64,000 bases of DNA, taken from contig CAMCMP010000013.1 of assembly GCA_945876095.1 (NCBI GenBank), positions 1-64,000 on the forward strand, written 5' to 3'. Within the stretch, counting starts at the first letter, position 1. Every line of letters begins with the position of its first letter. This DNA is from Chitinophaga pinensis. GTDB taxonomy: Bacteria; Bacteroidota; Bacteroidia; Chitinophagales; Chitinophagaceae. Below are positions 51,525 to 62,037 of this stretch, in pieces. The translations under genes and the position numbers were made by a program. A model generated the notes under the pieces. It did no database searches. It was not told where the DNA came from and saw only the letters and a list, made by a program, of their open reading frames with translations.

Positions 51525-51912
51525 TCTTTTTTACGCCCTCGAATAAAATTACTAGAAATAGTAAATATCAGCCGTTAAAAAATCAATCCGCCGCGGCGGA
51601 GACATTCCCTTTAAAGTAATGCAGTGTTTTAATTTCTTATCAATAAATAGTAAATTCTCTATTTGACGCCATCGAATAAAAAGTGCTAGAAATTTTATAT
51701 GTCAGCCGTTAAAAAATCAAGGCTGTTTGAGCGAGCACGCCCTTTGAAGAAATATACTCTACTGGCGAGTTCCTTGATTTTAGGCTGACATTTAAAATTT
51801 CAGCCTTTTTATTCGCAGGATTGATTTTTTTTGTTACTTTTTTGCATCAAGGCAAAAAAGTAAAAGCACTCTATTCCAAAGGAAATAACAGGTATAGCCA
51901 ACTTTATTTTAC
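51525..51912 (-). repeat. R2 composite repeat, copy B (inverted relative to copy A)
   Basis: Read on the minus strand, this copy runs parallel to copy A: the 92-bp block at 51912-51821 differs at one position. The module AAATGTCAGCCTAAAATCAA is then shared, followed by TTTATTCGATGGCGTCAA, the CACTGCATTACTTTAAAGGG block, and CCGCCGCGGCGG at 51588-51599. One of the palindromes of copy A is replaced here by unrelated sequence. It fills most of the gap 51488-51983. Confidence 0.85.
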
Positions 51913-51983
51913 AAAAAACAATTAGAAATCATTTGACTGATCATCTGTTAGTTTTTTATCGATCAATTATGAGTATAAACAAT

Positions 51984-52286
51984 TTACAACTGCCCATAAG
52001 GATTCACATAAGCCTGCAAAGCCCTCACATAAATTTCAAATGCTTCTTTCCCCAAGGGAGTAATTTTACAAACAGTCTGCGGATAGTATTCTTTAAACTG
52101 CTTGATGACTTCAATATAACCCGCTGCCTTCAACTTATTGACCTGCACGCTCAGGTTTCCTGCGCTGGCATTGGCTTGTTTTTGCAAAAAAGTAAAATCA
52201 GCCTCATTGGTTCGCATTAATAGGCTCATGACGGCGAGCCTCAGTTGAGAGTGCAAAAGGGAATTTAGAGGTTCAAATAACGACAT
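51984..52286 (-). CDS. small winged-helix transcriptional regulator
   Basis: From the ATG at 52286 the protein has 100 residues. PLNSLLHSQLRLAVMSLL, the recognition region NASAGNLSVQVNKLKAAGYIEV and the wing VCKITPLGKEAFE fit the MarR/PadR-like single-domain regulators common in Bacteroidota. An upstream ATG at 52319 adds 11 residues without similarity. No target gene lies next to it: R2 copy B follows and an 890-bp gap precedes. Confidence 0.8.
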   Translation of the reverse strand: MSLFEPLNSLLHSQLRLAVMSLLMRTNEADFTFLQKQANASAGNLSVQVNKLKAAGYIEVIKQFKEYYPQTVCKITPLGKEAFEIYVRALQAYVNPYGQL

Positions 52287-52319
52287 ATGGTGTGTTTTAA
52301 TGGATTGTTGACAGTGCAT

Positions 52320-53206
52320 GGTTAAGACCGACCTTCCCTATAATCTTTCAAAAAGGTTGATTAGGTCCCAAATTCCATTCTTATGACCCGAGTTGATTTT
52401 AAAGTTTTTTTAAAATAAGTCCATTCATATAACATATTTATTATATTTGTTGGGTAGAACCAAACCGAAAAAGACTCGTTTTCACTCTTATTCCAGTCTT
52501 CATTGGCTAATTGAAATAAGAATTTGAGCTTTCAAGGCGATCCTTTTCAGATTAAAAAATATTGGCCTTTAACCCATCATTATCAACCTATTTCGAAGAC
52601 TCTAAACAACAGAAAATCAATGCTAAAAACCCTATTTCTCAAAGCCCTTAATCCACCATTTTGAGTCGCATGAAAATTAATGTAAATATAAAGTAGTTTA
52701 CATTATAAACTAAATTAAATATGTGTATTATTCTTAAATCTGAACTGAAAACTACAGTGGTTGATCTGCTTTAAACTAATCATAAACAATTGACAATCAA
52801 TAATATGAGTTGCTATTAAGGGTTAAATGGAGGGCTTGTTTTGACTCGAAAAGTTATTAACATTTTTGAAATAATATTTTTTTATGTGGGATCAAATAGT
52901 AATTTAGCAGTAGAATTTAATGGGTTAGTAAGTACAAAGGGTTAACAGAAATGTTAACCCTTTTGCTTTTAAGCAACCCTAGTTTTCATTTTGAAAATCA
53001 ACAAAAAAATTACTGAGAAAATATTTTATTTCAGTTCTACTTTCAATCATTTTTCTTCTCTTCTTCCTTGTTCAAAATTTTTTCATCCTCATTTTTCCTA
53101 AAATATTTTTATAGTTTTCATCTTTCTTAATTTTCAAGCCCTTTGATTTGATCAAAAGGATCTTTTCATTCTCCGCTTTTTAAATTTTACGATTTACATT
53201 TACAAT
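52320..53206. other. 890-bp region without a recognised gene
   Basis: Both strands were read and no credible coding frame was found. The DNA is very AT-rich. It contains an isolated exact -7 box TATATTTG at 52442-52449 without a good -33 element, and a strong hairpin at 52936-52964. A short untranslated RNA ending at that hairpin is possible but not supported by other features. Confidence 0.5.
52936..52964 (+). terminator. intrinsic terminator without an assigned gene
   Basis: AAAGGGTTAAC and GTTAACCCTTT form a perfect 11-bp stem around a 6-base loop, followed by TTTTGCTTTT. No plus-strand gene ends within the preceding 1.4 kb. An unannotated RNA may end here. Confidence 0.65.
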
Positions 53207-54580
53207 ATGAGCAAAACAAAGTCAGGATTTTTTTGTCAGCAATGTGGTTACGAAAGTGCAAAATGGGTTGGAAAATGTCCAGGCTGTGAAAATTGGAACA
53301 CTTTCGTAGAAGAAATAATTGTAAAAGGCAATGACAAAAAAGAAAACAATGAATGGAAAGAATATAACGGCGCCGGAAAATTAAAAACCATTTCCATTAA
53401 TGAAGTGAGCAGTGCCGAAGAAAAAAGAATTATCACCAATGATGCAGAAGTAAATCGAGTGTTGGGTGGTGGCATTGTCTTGGGTAGCATTGTTCTAGTT
53501 GCAGGTGAACCGGGAATAGGAAAATCAACTTTGTTTTTACAGATCGGTTTACAATTAAAAGACATCGTTACTCTATATATTAGTGGTGAAGAAAGTGAGC
53601 AACAAATTAAAATGCGTGCAGACAGAGTAGGTAGTAAAAGTGATTCATTTTATTTATTAACCGAGACCAACACGCAAACTATTTTTCAAGAAATAAAAAA
53701 ATTAAAACCGCAGTTAGTCATTGTAGATTCTATTCAAACTTTACAATCACCTTTTGTAGAGAGTGGGCCCGGAAGTGTAAGCCAGATAAGGGAATGCGCC
53801 GCTGAGCTACAGCGTTTTGCTAAAGAAACCAACACGCCCGTTTTTTTAATTGGGCACATTACCAAGGATGGAAATATTGCTGGTCCAAAAATTTTAGAGC
53901 ACATGGTTGACACCGTTCTTCAGTTTGAAGGTGATCGTCATTATGCCTACCGAATTTTACGTACACTAAAAAATAGATTTGGTTCAACTGCTGAATTAGG
54001 TATCTACGAAATGACGAGTGAAGGAATGCGTGCGGTGAACAATCCTTCTGAAATTTTAATCTCTCAAAAAGAAGAACAATTAAGTGGCATTGCCATTGCA
54101 GCAACGATGGAAGGAATGCGTCCACTTTTAATAGAAGGGCAAGCCTTAGTAACACAAAGTGTATATGGTACACCACAAAGAACTGTCAGTGGATTTGATC
54201 TTCGCAGGTTGCAACTTCTATTAGCCGTACTTGAAAAAAGAGGTGGATTTCATTTTGGTACAAAAGATGTATTTGTAAATATTGCAGGTGGTATAAAAGT
54301 AGAAGACCCCTCCATCGACTTGGCAATTGTTTGCGCCCTGCTAAGTAGTTATGAAGACATTCCTGTAAACCAACATTATTGTTTTGCCGGTGAAGTAGGA
54401 TTAAGCGGAGAAATAAGAGCCGTCAATAGAATAGAACAAAGAATTGCAGAAGCAGAAAAATTAGGATTCGAAAAAATTATTGTCAGTAAGTACAATACTA
54501 AATCACTCAATAAAATTAAATATTCAATAGAAGTAGTTCCTCTAGCCAAAGTAGAAGAACTGTATCAATATTTATTTTAA
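53207..54580 (+). CDS. radA: DNA repair protein RadA
   Basis: The zinc finger C10-QQC-x10-C24-PGC27, Walker A GEPGIGKST (100-108), the KNRFG motif near 262 and a C-terminal Lon-protease-like domain identify RadA/Sms. It is a DnaB-like helicase that processes recombination intermediates. At 457 residues it has the expected length. A clear terminator follows at 54609. The region upstream is a long gap, so it is probably a single-gene transcript. Confidence 0.97.
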   Translation: MSKTKSGFFCQQCGYESAKWVGKCPGCENWNTFVEEIIVKGNDKKENNEWKEYNGAGKLKTISINEVSSAEEKRIITNDAEVNRVLGGGIVLGSIVLVAGEPGIGKSTLFLQIGLQLKDIVTLYISGEESEQQIKMRADRVGSKSDSFYLLTETNTQTIFQEIKKLKPQLVIVDSIQTLQSPFVESGPGSVSQIRECAAELQRFAKETNTPVFLIGHITKDGNIAGPKILEHMVDTVLQFEGDRHYAYRILRTLKNRFGSTAELGIYEMTSEGMRAVNNPSEILISQKEEQLSGIAIAATMEGMRPLLIEGQALVTQSVYGTPQRTVSGFDLRRLQLLLAVLEKRGGFHFGTKDVFVNIAGGIKVEDPSIDLAIVCALLSSYEDIPVNQHYCFAGEVGLSGEIRAVNRIEQRIAEAEKLGFEKIIVSKYNTKSLNKIKYSIEVVPLAKVEELYQYLF

Positions 54581-54608
54581 AAGTTATTTTTTCGAAAAGA
54601 AAAACAAT

Positions 54609-54638
54609 AAAAAACTGCCCTTTTTTAGGGCGGTTTTT
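54609..54638 (+). terminator. intrinsic terminator after radA
   Basis: AAAACTGCCC and GGGCGGTTTTT pair (one G-T) around a TTTTTTA loop, ending in a T-run 28 bp after the radA stop. Confidence 0.85.
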
Positions 54639-54729
54639 GCTGAAAATAAAAGTCCTCGGCCTTTGATTCAATTCCCATCTACGGAGAAGTTATTAAGAAA
54701 AATTATAATTTTTCTTAATATATTGGGGG

Positions 54730-55431
54730 ATGTCAACCCTCCAGTCCATTTTCTCAGACACCGTTCACCTGTTTTACCCTAAAATTTGTACCGGCTGTGG
54801 CTCAGATCTATTAAGTGATGACCAGCTGCTCTGTTTACTTTGCATCAACCAATTACCCCATACCAATTTTGCCCAACACGCTAATAATCCGCTAGAAAAG
54901 ATATTTTGGGGAAGAATTCCGCTCCTAGCGGCACATAGCGAGTTTTATTTTGCCAAGGAAACACTCATACAGGAGCTCATTCACCAATTAAAATATAGGG
55001 GAAATGAAGATATTGGCTACTTTCTGGGCCAACTGATTGGTAACAGCCTATTGAATAGCAACCGGTTCAAGAACTTAGATTATCTAATTCCACTCCCTCT
55101 TTTCCCCGAAAAAGAAAGAAAAAGAGGTTTTAACCAAGCCACCATCATTTGCAACGGTATTTCAGCCCAAATGAATATTCCAGTAATGAAGGACAATGTA
55201 ATTCGCCGTCGATTTACTGAAACACAAACTAAAAAACACCGAACAGAACGCTGGGAAAATGTGGCAGACAGCTTTCAAGTCAAAAAGCCTAACCTTCTGA
55301 GCGGTAAAAATATATTACTAGTAGACGATGTTGTCACCACAGGTGCTACCTTAGAAGCATGTGGAAATGCCATTGCCCAAAGCGCCAACATAAAGCTGAG
55401 CGTAGCCACTTTATCAATGGCTACTAAATAA
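54730..55431 (+). CDS. ComF-family amidophosphoribosyltransferase-like protein
   Basis: A short Cys-rich N-terminus (CTGCGSDLLSDDQLLCLLC) is followed by a phosphoribosyltransferase domain with the PRPP loop LLVDDVVTTGATLEACG near 196-212. The segment RGFNQATIICNGIS is also typical of ComF proteins. In competent bacteria ComF takes part in DNA uptake; in others the role is unclear. A G-rich ribosome-binding stretch (TTGGGGG) precedes the ATG, unusual for this sequence. It has 233 residues, normal for the family. Confidence 0.88.
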   Translation: MSTLQSIFSDTVHLFYPKICTGCGSDLLSDDQLLCLLCINQLPHTNFAQHANNPLEKIFWGRIPLLAAHSEFYFAKETLIQELIHQLKYRGNEDIGYFLGQLIGNSLLNSNRFKNLDYLIPLPLFPEKERKRGFNQATIICNGISAQMNIPVMKDNVIRRRFTETQTKKHRTERWENVADSFQVKKPNLLSGKNILLVDDVVTTGATLEACGNAIAQSANIKLSVATLSMATK

Positions 55432-55588
55432 GTTTTAAAATTATTCATCAAGTCATTTTAATTTAACGGAAGCTGTTAAAAAATAATAAATTTAGATAGA
55501 TTGATTTTTAGTTTCGCAAAAAAGAAGTAATTTCAAATTATATCAACAAAATCTTTTTTCAATCGTTATTATTTAAAATAATACAACT

Positions 55589-56164
55589 ATGCTAAAAACA
55601 TTTATTCTTTCATCATTACTTATTTCGTGTATGTCACTAACCAATGCACCTGTAAACAATCAGGAAAACAATTTACCTAAACCTCCGGTTGCTGCAAAAT
55701 CAATCTATGAGTTTAGTGTAGAAGGATTAGATGGTGGCAAGATTAATTTTTCTTCTTTCAAAGGAAAAAAAATATTAATTGTAAATACCGCTTCAAAATG
55801 CGGCTATACTCCTCAATATGAAGGACTAGAAGCACTTTACAAGAAATACAAAGATCGTTTGGTAATCGTTGGATTTCCTGCAAACAATTTTGGTGGACAA
55901 GAGCCAGGTTCTAATACAGAGATCAAAGATTTCTGCAAAAAGAATTACGGAGTTACATTTTTAATGGCCGCTAAGATTTCAGTAAAGGGTGATGATACAG
56001 CGCCTATTTACAAATGGCTTTGCAACAAAAGCGAGAATGGCGTATTAGATGCTGAAATTAAATGGAATTTCAATAAATTTTTATTAGACGAAAACGGTAA
56101 GCTTCTAGCGAAGTTTGACAGCAATGTCACTCCTTTGAGCGAAGCGCTGACTAGTAAACTATAG
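55589..56164 (+). CDS. glutathione peroxidase family lipoprotein
   Basis: A lipobox L-I-S-C14 ends a hydrophobic signal, so the protein is probably lipid-anchored. The thioredoxin-fold domain has the peroxidatic site NTASKC71GYTPQ, GFPANNFGGQEPG and IKWNFNKFL, the Gpx signatures, with Cys in place of selenocysteine. Such enzymes reduce peroxides, in bacteria generally with thioredoxin. Length (191) and motifs are complete. An intrinsic terminator follows 18 bp after the stop. Confidence 0.92.
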   Translation: MLKTFILSSLLISCMSLTNAPVNNQENNLPKPPVAAKSIYEFSVEGLDGGKINFSSFKGKKILIVNTASKCGYTPQYEGLEALYKKYKDRLVIVGFPANNFGGQEPGSNTEIKDFCKKNYGVTFLMAAKISVKGDDTAPIYKWLCNKSENGVLDAEIKWNFNKFLLDENGKLLAKFDSNVTPLSEALTSKL

Positions 56165-56181
56165 AATTTAAAAATATTTTT

Positions 56182-56224
56182 AAGAGACATCTAAGGTTAT
56201 AAAAAACTTTGGATGTCTTTTTTA
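56182..56224 (+). terminator. intrinsic terminator between gpx and holB
   Basis: AGACATC and GATGTCT form the outer stem with an inner AAGGTT/AACTTT (one G-T), followed by TTTTTTATTTT. The spurious TTG start of the next frame lies inside this hairpin. Confidence 0.8.
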
Positions 56225-56238
56225 TTTTACTTTGTGCT

Positions 56239-57456
56239 GTGCAATTCGAAAAAGGTATAGGACAAAAGGAGATCAAAGAACATTTGATACAAATGGTGCA
56301 GCATAATCGGCTGAGCCATGCACTATTATTTTTAGGCAAAGAAGGAGCCGGCGCCTTATCTCTAGCGATGGCCTTTGCTCAATACATTGTCTGTGAAAAA
56401 GTAAATGGAAAAGCAACTAGCTCCCAAGAACCCTCCTTATTTGGTGCGCCCGAACCAACCCAAGAGCCAGCAACCATTTTTTCAGATTCTTGTGGCGTAT
56501 GCAGTGCTTGTATAAAAGCCACTCAGCTTATACATCCCGATATTCATTTTTCTTACCCAGTCATTCCACGTAAATCAGGTGACAAGCCAATCAGCACAGA
56601 TTACATCACCCAATGGAGGAGCTTCATCACCGACCATCCTTATGGAAATGTATTTGACTGGCTTCAATTTATAGGGGCAGAGAACAAGCAAGGAAATATT
56701 ACCTCCGAAGAGTGTAACGACATTACTCGCAAAATAAGTCTAAAAAGCTTTGAGAGCGAATACAAAATTTTAATCATTTGGATGCCCGAATACCTTACCA
56801 AAAACGGCAACAAACTATTAAAACTAATCGAAGAGCCGCCACCCAACACCTTGTTCTTATTGGTAGCAGAAAACGAAGACCTCATATTACCTACCATTCT
56901 ATCCAGAACTCAATTGGTAAAAATCCCTCTATTATCTAACCTTGAAGTAGAATCAGCTTTAGCGCAAAGAATGAGTGTGCCCATAGAAAAAGCACAGCAA
57001 ATAGCAGCCCTTAGCGAGGGAAACTATCGAGAAGCGCTGCATTTACTAGAACAGGTAGAAGATGACTGGCAGGCCACTCTAAGGGAATGGTTGAACTTTA
57101 TTTCGAAAAAAAACCTGAGTGGGCAAGTGAAATGGATCGAAGAAATGAATAAACAGGGAAGAGAGAAACAGAAACAATTTCTCAAATATTTCATCCATTT
57201 ACTCGAACAGGCTGTTCGTTTGAGGGTGGTGGACGAAAAAATGGCTCACACACTTTCTATTGCCGATAATGAAAAAGACTTTGCCCTTCGTCTTAATAAA
57301 TTATGCAGCATTCACCAGCAGGAAGCAATTGTTCATGAATTGGACAAAGCAAGCTACTATATTGAGCGAAATGCCAACGGAAAAATGCTCTTTCATGCCC
57401 TCTCCATTAAGTTGTATCATATTATTACGAACAATTCGTTAATTTTGACCCATTGA
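56239..57456 (+). CDS. holB: DNA polymerase III delta-prime subunit
   Basis: The protein has the clamp-loader layout: an N-terminal AAA+ fold with RLSHALLFLGKEGAGALSLAMAFA, a Cys-rich zinc insertion (SCGVCSAC), WMPEYLTKNGNKLLKLIEEPPPNTLFLLVAEN, and the sensor/arginine-finger region ILSRTQLVKI. The Walker A lysine is absent, as expected for delta-prime, which does not hydrolyse ATP. The open frame begins with a TTG inside the preceding terminator; the GTG at 56239 gives the natural start VQFEKGIGQKE, so it is chosen (405 residues). It works in the replication clamp loader. Confidence 0.9.
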   Translation: MQFEKGIGQKEIKEHLIQMVQHNRLSHALLFLGKEGAGALSLAMAFAQYIVCEKVNGKATSSQEPSLFGAPEPTQEPATIFSDSCGVCSACIKATQLIHPDIHFSYPVIPRKSGDKPISTDYITQWRSFITDHPYGNVFDWLQFIGAENKQGNITSEECNDITRKISLKSFESEYKILIIWMPEYLTKNGNKLLKLIEEPPPNTLFLLVAENEDLILPTILSRTQLVKIPLLSNLEVESALAQRMSVPIEKAQQIAALSEGNYREALHLLEQVEDDWQATLREWLNFISKKNLSGQVKWIEEMNKQGREKQKQFLKYFIHLLEQAVRLRVVDEKMAHTLSIADNEKDFALRLNKLCSIHQQEAIVHELDKASYYIERNANGKMLFHALSIKLYHIITNNSLILTH

Positions 57457-57837
57457 GGAATAAGTCCTTAGGTAAGTGCCTAAGGGTTGGAGTAGGTGGT
57501 TGGAATTATCTTCTCCGCTATAACACAACAACATTGCGTAATATAATACCGGTTTTTTCCGGGACTAATTTATACAGTTAGCTTTTATTGAAGGATTAAA
57601 AAGATCTACCCAATAAAAGTTGTATAAATAAATAAGTACTACTAGCTAGCAAAAATTGCTTGAAAAAATTCTTAGTACTAAAGTCTTACCCTTTCTAATT
57701 GGGTACAATGATGTTGAACAAACTATAGTCGGAAAAAGATTCTCCCTCACCATTGGATGTTTATTTATTTAAACCTCCTTTCTAACGACTTATTTCCCCA
57801 GCAGGTATTTTAATTTTTAATTTTAATTACGTTCAAT
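57457..57837 (+). other. 381-bp gap with several stem-loops before ricT
   Basis: No gene was found. CCTTAGG/CCTAAGG (57466-57485) forms a 7-bp stem just after holB. GCTTTTATTG (57571-57580) pairs with CAATAAAAGT (57612-57621), and AGTACTA pairs with TAGTACT about 30 bp apart (about 57641-57680). The region could be a structured leader of ricT or a small RNA. No exact promoter box was seen. Confidence 0.4.
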
Positions 57838-59229
57838 ATGGCTTGTGGAAATTGTGGATCTAGCAGCACCCCTGGAGGTTGTCAAAGTCATGGCAGCTGT
57901 TCTAGTGGAAGTTGCAACCGAATGAATGTGCATGATTGGCTTGCCAATCTACCTTTCAGTGATCCTGAAAGCGGATGCAGAATTGTAGAAGTTAGCTTTA
58001 ACAATGGCAGTAGAAAAGATTACTTTAAAAATATCACGACTAATTTTTTTGAGAAAGGAGATATGATTGCTGTTGAAGGGGTGAGTGGATTTGATGTAGG
58101 CAGTGTGAATATGACGGGCGAGTTAGTTCGACTTCAACTGAAAAAAAATAATATCAAAGAAGAAAGTGCTGACATCAAGAAAATATTGCGCATTGCCACC
58201 GAGAGTGACTTAATTAAAAGTAGGGAATCCAAAGCAAGAGAAAAAGCGGTAATGATTCGCAGTCGTGCAATTGCGAAACACCTAAACCTTGACATGAAAG
58301 TGGCCGAGGTGGAAATTCAAGCAGATGGTCGCAAGGCAACTTTTTTTTACATCGCTGATGACCGAGTTGACTTTAGAGAATTGATAAAAATATATGCTGG
58401 AGAGTTTAAGGTAAAAGTGGAGATGAAACAAATTGGCGCGCGACAAGAAGCCGGTAAAGTTGGTGGAATAGGAAGTTGTGGAAGAGAGCTTTGTTGTAGT
58501 ACCTGGCTCACTGATTTTAAAAGCGTAAACACCAATGCAGCTCGTTATCAAAATTTAAGTATCAATCAAACCAAGCTGAGTGGACAATGTGGACGATTGA
58601 AATGTTGTTTAAATTTTGAATTGGATACTTATCTAGATGCGCTTCAAAATTTTCCTGATGATTGTGATATGATTGAACTTTCAAGGAGTCGTGCTTTTTT
58701 GGTAAAGAAAGATATTTTTCGCAACCTGATGTGGTATACCATGCCCGACAGCAACAAGCAATATCCTTTAACGATTGAGAGTGTTAAAAAAATAAAGGCG
58801 CTGAACAGACAAGGCATTAAACCAGAAGAATTAGAAACGGTGGAAGTGGTTAGCAAAAAGCCTATTGAAATAGAACCTACTTATGTAGATGTAGTAGGAC
58901 AAATAAGTTTAAAGAGTCTTGAAAAAACGAGTCGCAAGAGAAGGGATAACGAAAGAGGACAAGGGCAGCAGGGCGGAAATAGGCAACAGCAAAGACCTCC
59001 TCAAAACAGAGAGGGTCAAAGGCCTCAACAGGATAGAGCTCGGCCGGGACAGGGGCAGCAGCGTCCCAATCAAAACAGGGATGGGCAAGGATCTCAGCGA
59101 CCTAATCAACCAGGTGGCAACCGTCAGGGTGGACAACCAAACCGCCAGCAAAATCCTTCCAACAATAGAAACAATCCATCCAATATGCCTTCACAAGGCT
59201 CAAGTGGTGCCGGAGAAAATAATAAATAA
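57838..59229 (+). CDS. ricT: PSP1-domain protein RicT
   Basis: Residues about 40-330 hold the PSP1 domain: VEVSFNNGSRKDYFKN, RDKAV-type RSRAIAKHLNLDMKVAEVEIQ, and the conserved GSCGRELCCSTWL and SGQCGRLKCCLNFE Cys clusters. In Bacillus RicT is part of the RicAFT (YmcA-YlbF-YaaT) iron-sulfur complex controlling RNase Y; in Bacteroidota the partner is not established. The N-terminus has nine extra cysteines within the first 30 residues. The last 90 residues are almost only Gln, Gly, Arg, Asn and Pro, a disordered tail that may bind RNA. Confidence 0.9.
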   Translation: MACGNCGSSSTPGGCQSHGSCSSGSCNRMNVHDWLANLPFSDPESGCRIVEVSFNNGSRKDYFKNITTNFFEKGDMIAVEGVSGFDVGSVNMTGELVRLQLKKNNIKEESADIKKILRIATESDLIKSRESKAREKAVMIRSRAIAKHLNLDMKVAEVEIQADGRKATFFYIADDRVDFRELIKIYAGEFKVKVEMKQIGARQEAGKVGGIGSCGRELCCSTWLTDFKSVNTNAARYQNLSINQTKLSGQCGRLKCCLNFELDTYLDALQNFPDDCDMIELSRSRAFLVKKDIFRNLMWYTMPDSNKQYPLTIESVKKIKALNRQGIKPEELETVEVVSKKPIEIEPTYVDVVGQISLKSLEKTSRKRRDNERGQGQQGGNRQQQRPPQNREGQRPQQDRARPGQGQQRPNQNRDGQGSQRPNQPGGNRQGGQPNRQQNPSNNRNNPSNMPSQGSSGAGENNK

Positions 59230-59237
59230 ATAATACT

Positions 59238-59267
59238 AAAAGCGTCGGGGTTATTCCTGGCGTTTTT
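59238..59267 (+). terminator. intrinsic terminator after ricT
   Basis: AAAAGCGTCGGG and CCTGGCGTTTTT pair with two G-T pairs around a short loop, 9 bp after the stop codon. The T-run lies just before the gldA start. Confidence 0.75.
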
Positions 59268-59289
59268 ATTTTTGAATAATAATTTTTTC

Positions 59290-60240
59290 ATGTCAATTTC
59301 TGTAAATAACCTTTCCAAAGTCTATGACACGCAAATAGCGGTGAATGACATTTCATTCTCTATTGCAAAAGGAGAAATTGTAGGGTTCTTAGGTCCGAAT
59401 GGTGCTGGAAAAAGTACTACCATGAAAATGATTACTGGATATTTAGGGGCTGATAGTGGCTCCATTTCTGTAGCAGGCGAAACGGTGAGTCCTGACTCAC
59501 TAGCCGCTAAGAAAAAAATTGGTTACCTGCCTGAGGCAAACCCTCTTTATCATGATATGTATGTAAGAGAATACCTAGAATTTATCGCTTCTATTCGTGA
59601 AATAAAAAATGTAAAGCAAGCCATTGAACAAGTAATTATAGCAACTGGATTAACTGCAGAAGCAAATAAAAAAATTGGGCAATTAAGTAAAGGGTACAAA
59701 CAAAGAGTAGGTTTAGCCGCTGCAATCATTCACGATCCAGAGGTATTAATATTGGATGAACCAACTGCGGGATTAGATCCTAATCAGTTAGCAGAGATAA
59801 GGGCGCTTATTCAAGAATTAGGAAAAAATAAGACCATTCTATTTTCTTCACACATTCTTCAAGAAGTGCAAGCTATTTGCGACCGGGTAATTATCATCGA
59901 TAAAGGAAACTTGGTAGCAAATGACACCCTTAGTAATCTGCAGAAATCAACCAATGGCATCACGGTGGTAACAGTTAGTTTTAAAGAAAAAGTAGACCTT
60001 GAATTGCTACAGGTTCTTATTAATAAGCAAAAGGCCGAAAAAATAACCCCGACAACAGACCAATCTAGCGGTTCCCAAGGTTCTAGTTTTCAATTAACCA
60101 CCCACCAACCAGATAATTTAAAAACCCAGTTATTAGAATTGAGTTTGAAAAATAAACTGAACATTGTTTCTTTGCAAAGTGAAACCAATAGCTTGGAAAA
60201 TATTTTTAGAAATTTAACTTCTCATACATACACAAAATAA
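59290..60240 (+). CDS. gldA: gliding-motility-type ABC ATPase GldA
   Basis: From the ATG at 59290 the protein has 316 residues; a TTG at 59272 lies in frame. Walker A G35-PNGAGKST, signature LSKGYKQRVGLA and Walker B LILDEPTAGLDP are intact. The start MSISVNNLSKVYDTQ and the end NSLENIFRNLT match GldA of Bacteroidota, the ATPase of the GldAFG transporter tied to gliding. The permease genes gldF and gldG are not next to it here. A transporter role outside motility is equally possible in non-gliding species. Confidence 0.85.
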   Translation: MSISVNNLSKVYDTQIAVNDISFSIAKGEIVGFLGPNGAGKSTTMKMITGYLGADSGSISVAGETVSPDSLAAKKKIGYLPEANPLYHDMYVREYLEFIASIREIKNVKQAIEQVIIATGLTAEANKKIGQLSKGYKQRVGLAAAIIHDPEVLILDEPTAGLDPNQLAEIRALIQELGKNKTILFSSHILQEVQAICDRVIIIDKGNLVANDTLSNLQKSTNGITVVTVSFKEKVDLELLQVLINKQKAEKITPTTDQSSGSQGSSFQLTTHQPDNLKTQLLELSLKNKLNIVSLQSETNSLENIFRNLTSHTYTK

Positions 60241-61563
<1,323 letters not shown>

Positions 61564-61598
61564 TTTATACCAAAAAGAAAAACGATAAGTTTTCAATA

Positions 61599-61949
61599 AT
61601 GGAAAATGATTCAATCGATACAGCTTCTTCTCAACCCCTGCCAAAAAGGAGTTGGAAGAAGCTGTCCTTTTTAGGCAATAAATATTTTATTTCAAGTATA
61701 CTGTTTTTAATTTGGATGCTCTTTTTCAATGAGAAAGATGTTATTACTGAATTTAAAAGAAAAGGTAAATTGAATGAGCTGCAAAAAAGTGAAGAACACT
61801 TAAATGACGTCATTAAAGAAACAAAGCAAGAGTTAGGTCAGTTGAAAAACAATGCCCAGACCATTGAAAAATATGCCAGGGAAAAGTATTTGATGAAAAA
61901 AGAAAATGAAGATTTATTTATCATTTCATCTAGCGACACGCTTAAATAA
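61599..61949 (+). CDS. FtsB/DivIC-type septum formation initiator protein
   Basis: One membrane span (about 29-44) is followed by a coiled coil (about 50-95) and the closing motif EKYAREKYLMKKENEDLFII, which is the DivIC/FtsB hallmark. These small proteins bind FtsL and FtsQ in the divisome. The 116-residue length and the position after eno both match the usual eno-ftsB arrangement of many bacteria. Confidence 0.9.
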   Translation: MENDSIDTASSQPLPKRSWKKLSFLGNKYFISSILFLIWMLFFNEKDVITEFKRKGKLNELQKSEEHLNDVIKETKQELGQLKNNAQTIEKYAREKYLMKKENEDLFIISSSDTLK

Positions 61950-62037
61950 TTAATTTTCTTACACAATAAAGAATCAATGAGTTCGTTTATTAAGGCAGAA
62001 GATGAATATATTTTTACACCAGTCATAAAATTATTGT

